NCBI GenBank assembly: GCA_021802545.1
Contig: JAJZRS010000004.1
Location: forward strand, 83,865 to 147,864
Length of the DNA: 64,000 nt
Source of the DNA: Pseudomonadota bacterium
GTDB taxonomy: Bacteria; Pseudomonadota; Gammaproteobacteria; Burkholderiales; JABEVD01
Direction: 5' to 3'
Part shown: positions 61,489-64,000 of the stretch, piece by piece
How the letters are laid out: each line of letters starts with the position of its first letter
How positions within the stretch are numbered: position 1 is the stretch's first letter
Position numbers and translations under genes: made by a program
Notes under the pieces: model-generated
The model's database searches: none
What the model saw: only the letters and a program-made list of their open reading frames with translations
What the model was told of the DNA's origin: nothing

Positions 61489-62577
61489 ATGAAAGACGGC
61501 TTGAGCAAGGAGATGGTACATCGCCTTCAGCGGCTGATCGCGCGGGAAACCGGCTCGCCCCTGGGGAAGGAGGCTGAAGCGGAAATGGCAGCCATCGTCA
61601 GGCATGCCTGCGGAAACGATGAGGATCGCGGCGCCGAACCCTCCTTCACACCCTGCAACGTCACCATCATGTTCGCCGATTTGAGGGGGTTCACCTCGAT
61701 CACCTCCACTCTCCCAGCAGGCATGGTCATTTCCATGCTCAACCGCTGCCTGGGCAGGATGAGCGAAATCGTTTCGCGCCAGCACGGCGTGATCGACAAA
61801 TTCATGGGCGATTCGCTCATGGTCCTGTTCGGCATACCTGTCGAGCGCGACGACGATGTGCACAGGGCGCTGACCTGCGCAGTCGAAATGCAGATCGCCA
61901 TGACCGAAATCAACCGAGATCGACCCGAAGGCATGCCCGAGCTCTTCATGGGCATAGGCATCAACACGGGCAGCGTCATGGCAGGCAAGTTCGGGACCAC
62001 CCTCTATTCCGAGTACACCGTGATCGGCGACGAGGTCAACCTCACATCGAGGATAGAGGCATTCAGCCTGCGCGGCCAGATCCTGATCAGCGAAAACACC
62101 CATGGCTACAGCAAGGAATACGGCGCCGTCAGCGAGCCGATGGAGGTTTATGTCAAGGGAAAGAGCCAGCCGGTCAAGCTGCGCGAATTGTACGCGATCC
62201 CGTCTTTGAACCTCGACGTGCCGCGCAAGGAGGTCAGAAGGAGCCACCGCGTCGAAGTGAGATTCCCCTGCCAGATCAAGCTCGTCAAGGACAAGTATGT
62301 GATTCCGATGAAGATCGATGCGACCATACGGGACATCGGCTATCACGGCGTGCTGGTGGAAACGCGCCAGCAGCTCGTCTTGCTGAGCGAGGTCAAGCTT
62401 GAATTCGACCTTCCGCTCGTCGAATTCAAGGTGAACGATCTTTATGCGAAGGTCGTCAATTCGAAGCAGGAAGGCGACCGCCATCTCGCCGGACTCGAAT
62501 TCACCTCGATCACCCCCGAAACAGACATGAAGATCCAGCTGCTCGTTCAGCTCCTGGTGACCGAGGCCGCGGCCTGA
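61489..62577 (+). CDS. Class III adenylate/guanylate cyclase fused to PilZ-like domain
   Basis: VTIMFADLRGFTSIT, DKFMGDSLMVLFG, YTVIGDEVNLTSRIE; C-terminal RRSHRVEVRFPCQIKL...RDIGYHGVLVE. Confidence 0.88.
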   Translation: MKDGLSKEMVHRLQRLIARETGSPLGKEAEAEMAAIVRHACGNDEDRGAEPSFTPCNVTIMFADLRGFTSITSTLPAGMVISMLNRCLGRMSEIVSRQHGVIDKFMGDSLMVLFGIPVERDDDVHRALTCAVEMQIAMTEINRDRPEGMPELFMGIGINTGSVMAGKFGTTLYSEYTVIGDEVNLTSRIEAFSLRGQILISENTHGYSKEYGAVSEPMEVYVKGKSQPVKLRELYAIPSLNLDVPRKEVRRSHRVEVRFPCQIKLVKDKYVIPMKIDATIRDIGYHGVLVETRQQLVLLSEVKLEFDLPLVEFKVNDLYAKVVNSKQEGDRHLAGLEFTSITPETDMKIQLLVQLLVTEAAA

Positions 62578-62618
62578 ATCAGGATAAAGCCGCAACATTC
62601 TTAAGTCAGCTGCCATCC

Positions 62619-63083
62619 ATGACACATTCGTCGCTTGCCGACATCCACAACTATCGCGCCGTAAACGAGGCACTGTGCACTTCAGGGCAGCCCACCGAGG
62701 AGCAGCTGGCGAGCATCGCTGCGGCGGGGTACGAGGTGATCATCAACCTCGCGTTGCATGATGACCCGCGCTATTCCCTGCCCGACGAGCCAGGCACCGT
62801 GCGGTCGCTCGGCCTGACCTATGTGCACATCCCCGTGCAATTCGCCGCGCCGAGCGAAGAAAATCTCATGGCCTACTTCGCAGCCATGGAGGCTAACCAC
62901 GACCGCAAGCTCTGGGTTCATTGCGCGGCGAACTATCGCGTATCAGCTTTTCTTGGCCTTTACCGCGTCATCAAACAAGGGTGGCAGCATGACCAGGCGT
63001 TCGAACTCATGCATAGCGTGTGGCAGCCGAACGAAGTCTGGACTTCCTTCATCGGGGCCATGCTCGCAAAACATGACGGTTAA
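62619..63083 (+). CDS. Dual-specificity/PTP-like phosphatase family protein
   Basis: VHCAANYRVSAFLGLYRV P-loop-like CX5R; TSGQPTEEQLASIAAAGYEVIINLAL. Confidence 0.8.
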   Translation: MTHSSLADIHNYRAVNEALCTSGQPTEEQLASIAAAGYEVIINLALHDDPRYSLPDEPGTVRSLGLTYVHIPVQFAAPSEENLMAYFAAMEANHDRKLWVHCAANYRVSAFLGLYRVIKQGWQHDQAFELMHSVWQPNEVWTSFIGAMLAKHDG

Positions 63084-63141
63084 GTTCTCCATCAAGCGCT
63101 AGCCGCCGCATCTCGCGACAGCCGAGACCTGAAAATGGAAG

Positions 63142-63375
63142 CTATTTCCCCCTGGCGCCGGCTATCTCCCAGAACAGCACCACCGGCCAGAGAAAAAATG
63201 CGAACAGGGACATGACAGTCAAATTCCTTATTTCCAGCGCGATCCTGGCGAAACCCGCGGCATTTTCATTCGAGCGGATCAATCGCCTGGCAGTCATCCG
63301 AAGCTTCTTGTAGTCCCAGAGCACGATCAGCAGCATGGCCAAACCCAGGACAAAGTAGATTTCAACGAGCGACAT
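63142..63375 (-). CDS. Small membrane protein of unknown function
   Basis: 77 aa with two hydrophobic segments. Confidence 0.5.
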   Translation of the reverse strand: MSLVEIYFVLGLAMLLIVLWDYKKLRMTARRLIRSNENAAGFARIALEIRNLTVMSLFAFFLWPVVLFWEIAGARGK

Positions 63376-63510
63376 GGCGACCCTTGCCGGAAGATAAGCA
63401 GGCGAATGATAGCAGACTCATGGCCATGGCCGGGCGATTGTAATCAGGGATGCACAGGATCATCATTGTGAAGCAAGGATAGCGTCGAACGGCGAACAAG
63501 GGGGGAGAAA

Positions 63511-63936
63511 ATGGCGGCGAAACTGAAAATAACCGGATTGTCCGGAAACGAGATCTATTGCCTGAGGAAGAAGGGGCTGCTGCCTTCCGGGGTGCTCGTG
63601 GGCAACAGCGTCCAGTCCATGGGATTCATGGGCTCGATCGGTTCGGCATTGCGCGGGGTGGTCGGCGGCATCAAGTCGGCATTCAAGGGGCTCGTCAGAG
63701 GAGAGATCAGCGACCTGACGACCCTGATCTACGACGCGCGGGAGAACGTGTTCGACCGCATCGAATCCGAGGCCGAGGCGCTCGGCGCGGACGAAGTGGT
63801 GGGCATCAAGCTGTACATCGTCGAGCTGGGCTCGAATCTCGTCGAGATGGTCGGGGTCGGCACTGCGGTCAGGCTGACCTGCCCCCAAAAGGGATACCAG
63901 CCCTCAGTTAGCAAAATCCTCGGTTGCCAAGTGTAA
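63511..63936 (+). CDS. YbjQ/DUF74-like heavy-metal-binding-domain protein (3' end probably altered by IS insertion)
   Basis: LPSGVLVGNSVQSMGFMGSIGSALRGVVGGIKSAFKGLV...ADEVVGIKLYI. Confidence 0.75.
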   Translation: MAAKLKITGLSGNEIYCLRKKGLLPSGVLVGNSVQSMGFMGSIGSALRGVVGGIKSAFKGLVRGEISDLTTLIYDARENVFDRIESEAEALGADEVVGIKLYIVELGSNLVEMVGVGTAVRLTCPQKGYQPSVSKILGCQV

Positions 63937-64000
63937 CTCTTCCTTCGAAACATCACGAAACCTAGCCGCGAATTCTGCCGGGGCAAGCTGTCCCAGCATG
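63875..64000 (-). mobile_element. Right end of a probable IS3-family insertion sequence (transposase C-terminus, runs off window)
   Basis: IR-like TGACCTGCCCCC at 63875; open minus frame ending at 63904: MLGQLAPAEFAARFRDVSKEELHLATEDFAN*, resembling the C-terminal (S)LGxLxPAEFA of IS3 OrfB. Confidence 0.5.

Noticed and set aside
1-64000. CRISPR arrays, prophage, toxin-antitoxin or anti-phage defence islands
   Set aside because: No regularly spaced repeats, phage structural genes or recognisable defence families seen; gene content is mostly core metabolism

Overview
This 64 kb window looks like a chromosomal segment of a betaproteobacterium; the taxon is inferred from gene content and not tested. 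It is densely packed with housekeeping genes, and about 65 CDS can be supported. Main blocks: a flagellar cluster flhB-flhA-flhF-flhG-fliA (minus strand); queG/tsaE/amiC; efp with its Arg-rhamnosyltransferase gene earP; a contiguous minus-strand NAD-reducing [NiFe]-hydrogenase operon hoxFUYHW that runs into the transhydrogenase genes pntAa-pntAb-pntB; two unassigned small membrane proteins divergent from hoxF; hisC, an RND pump, htpG, a Kef-type antiporter and an HD-GYP protein; lplT/folE2/dxs/ispA/xseB with a divergent Rieske oxygenase; mscS, maeB, GGDEF-EAL and HDOD proteins; rsgA/phhB/M48 peptidase; orn, pbpG, coaBC, rpmB-rpmG and a PPK2-type kinase; a desaturase; a DUF2322-dUTPase in-frame fusion and a NUDIX protein; a TetR/truncated SDR/AcfC-like locus; an ECF41-type sigma factor with a carboxymuconolactone decarboxylase-family partner and two matching promoter-like motifs; a three-gene envelope/Cys-rich operon; an adenylate cyclase-PilZ fusion; and, at the right edge, what looks like the end of an IS3-family element abutting a YbjQ-like gene. 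No tRNA, rRNA or CRISPR was seen. The best candidates for follow-up are the DUF2322-dUTPase fusion, the hox-pnt operon with its divergent unknown membrane proteins, the ECF41 locus, and the Cys-rich DUF1540-like operon. No wholly new multi-gene system is proven. All family calls are from reading the sequence and motifs, without database searches.
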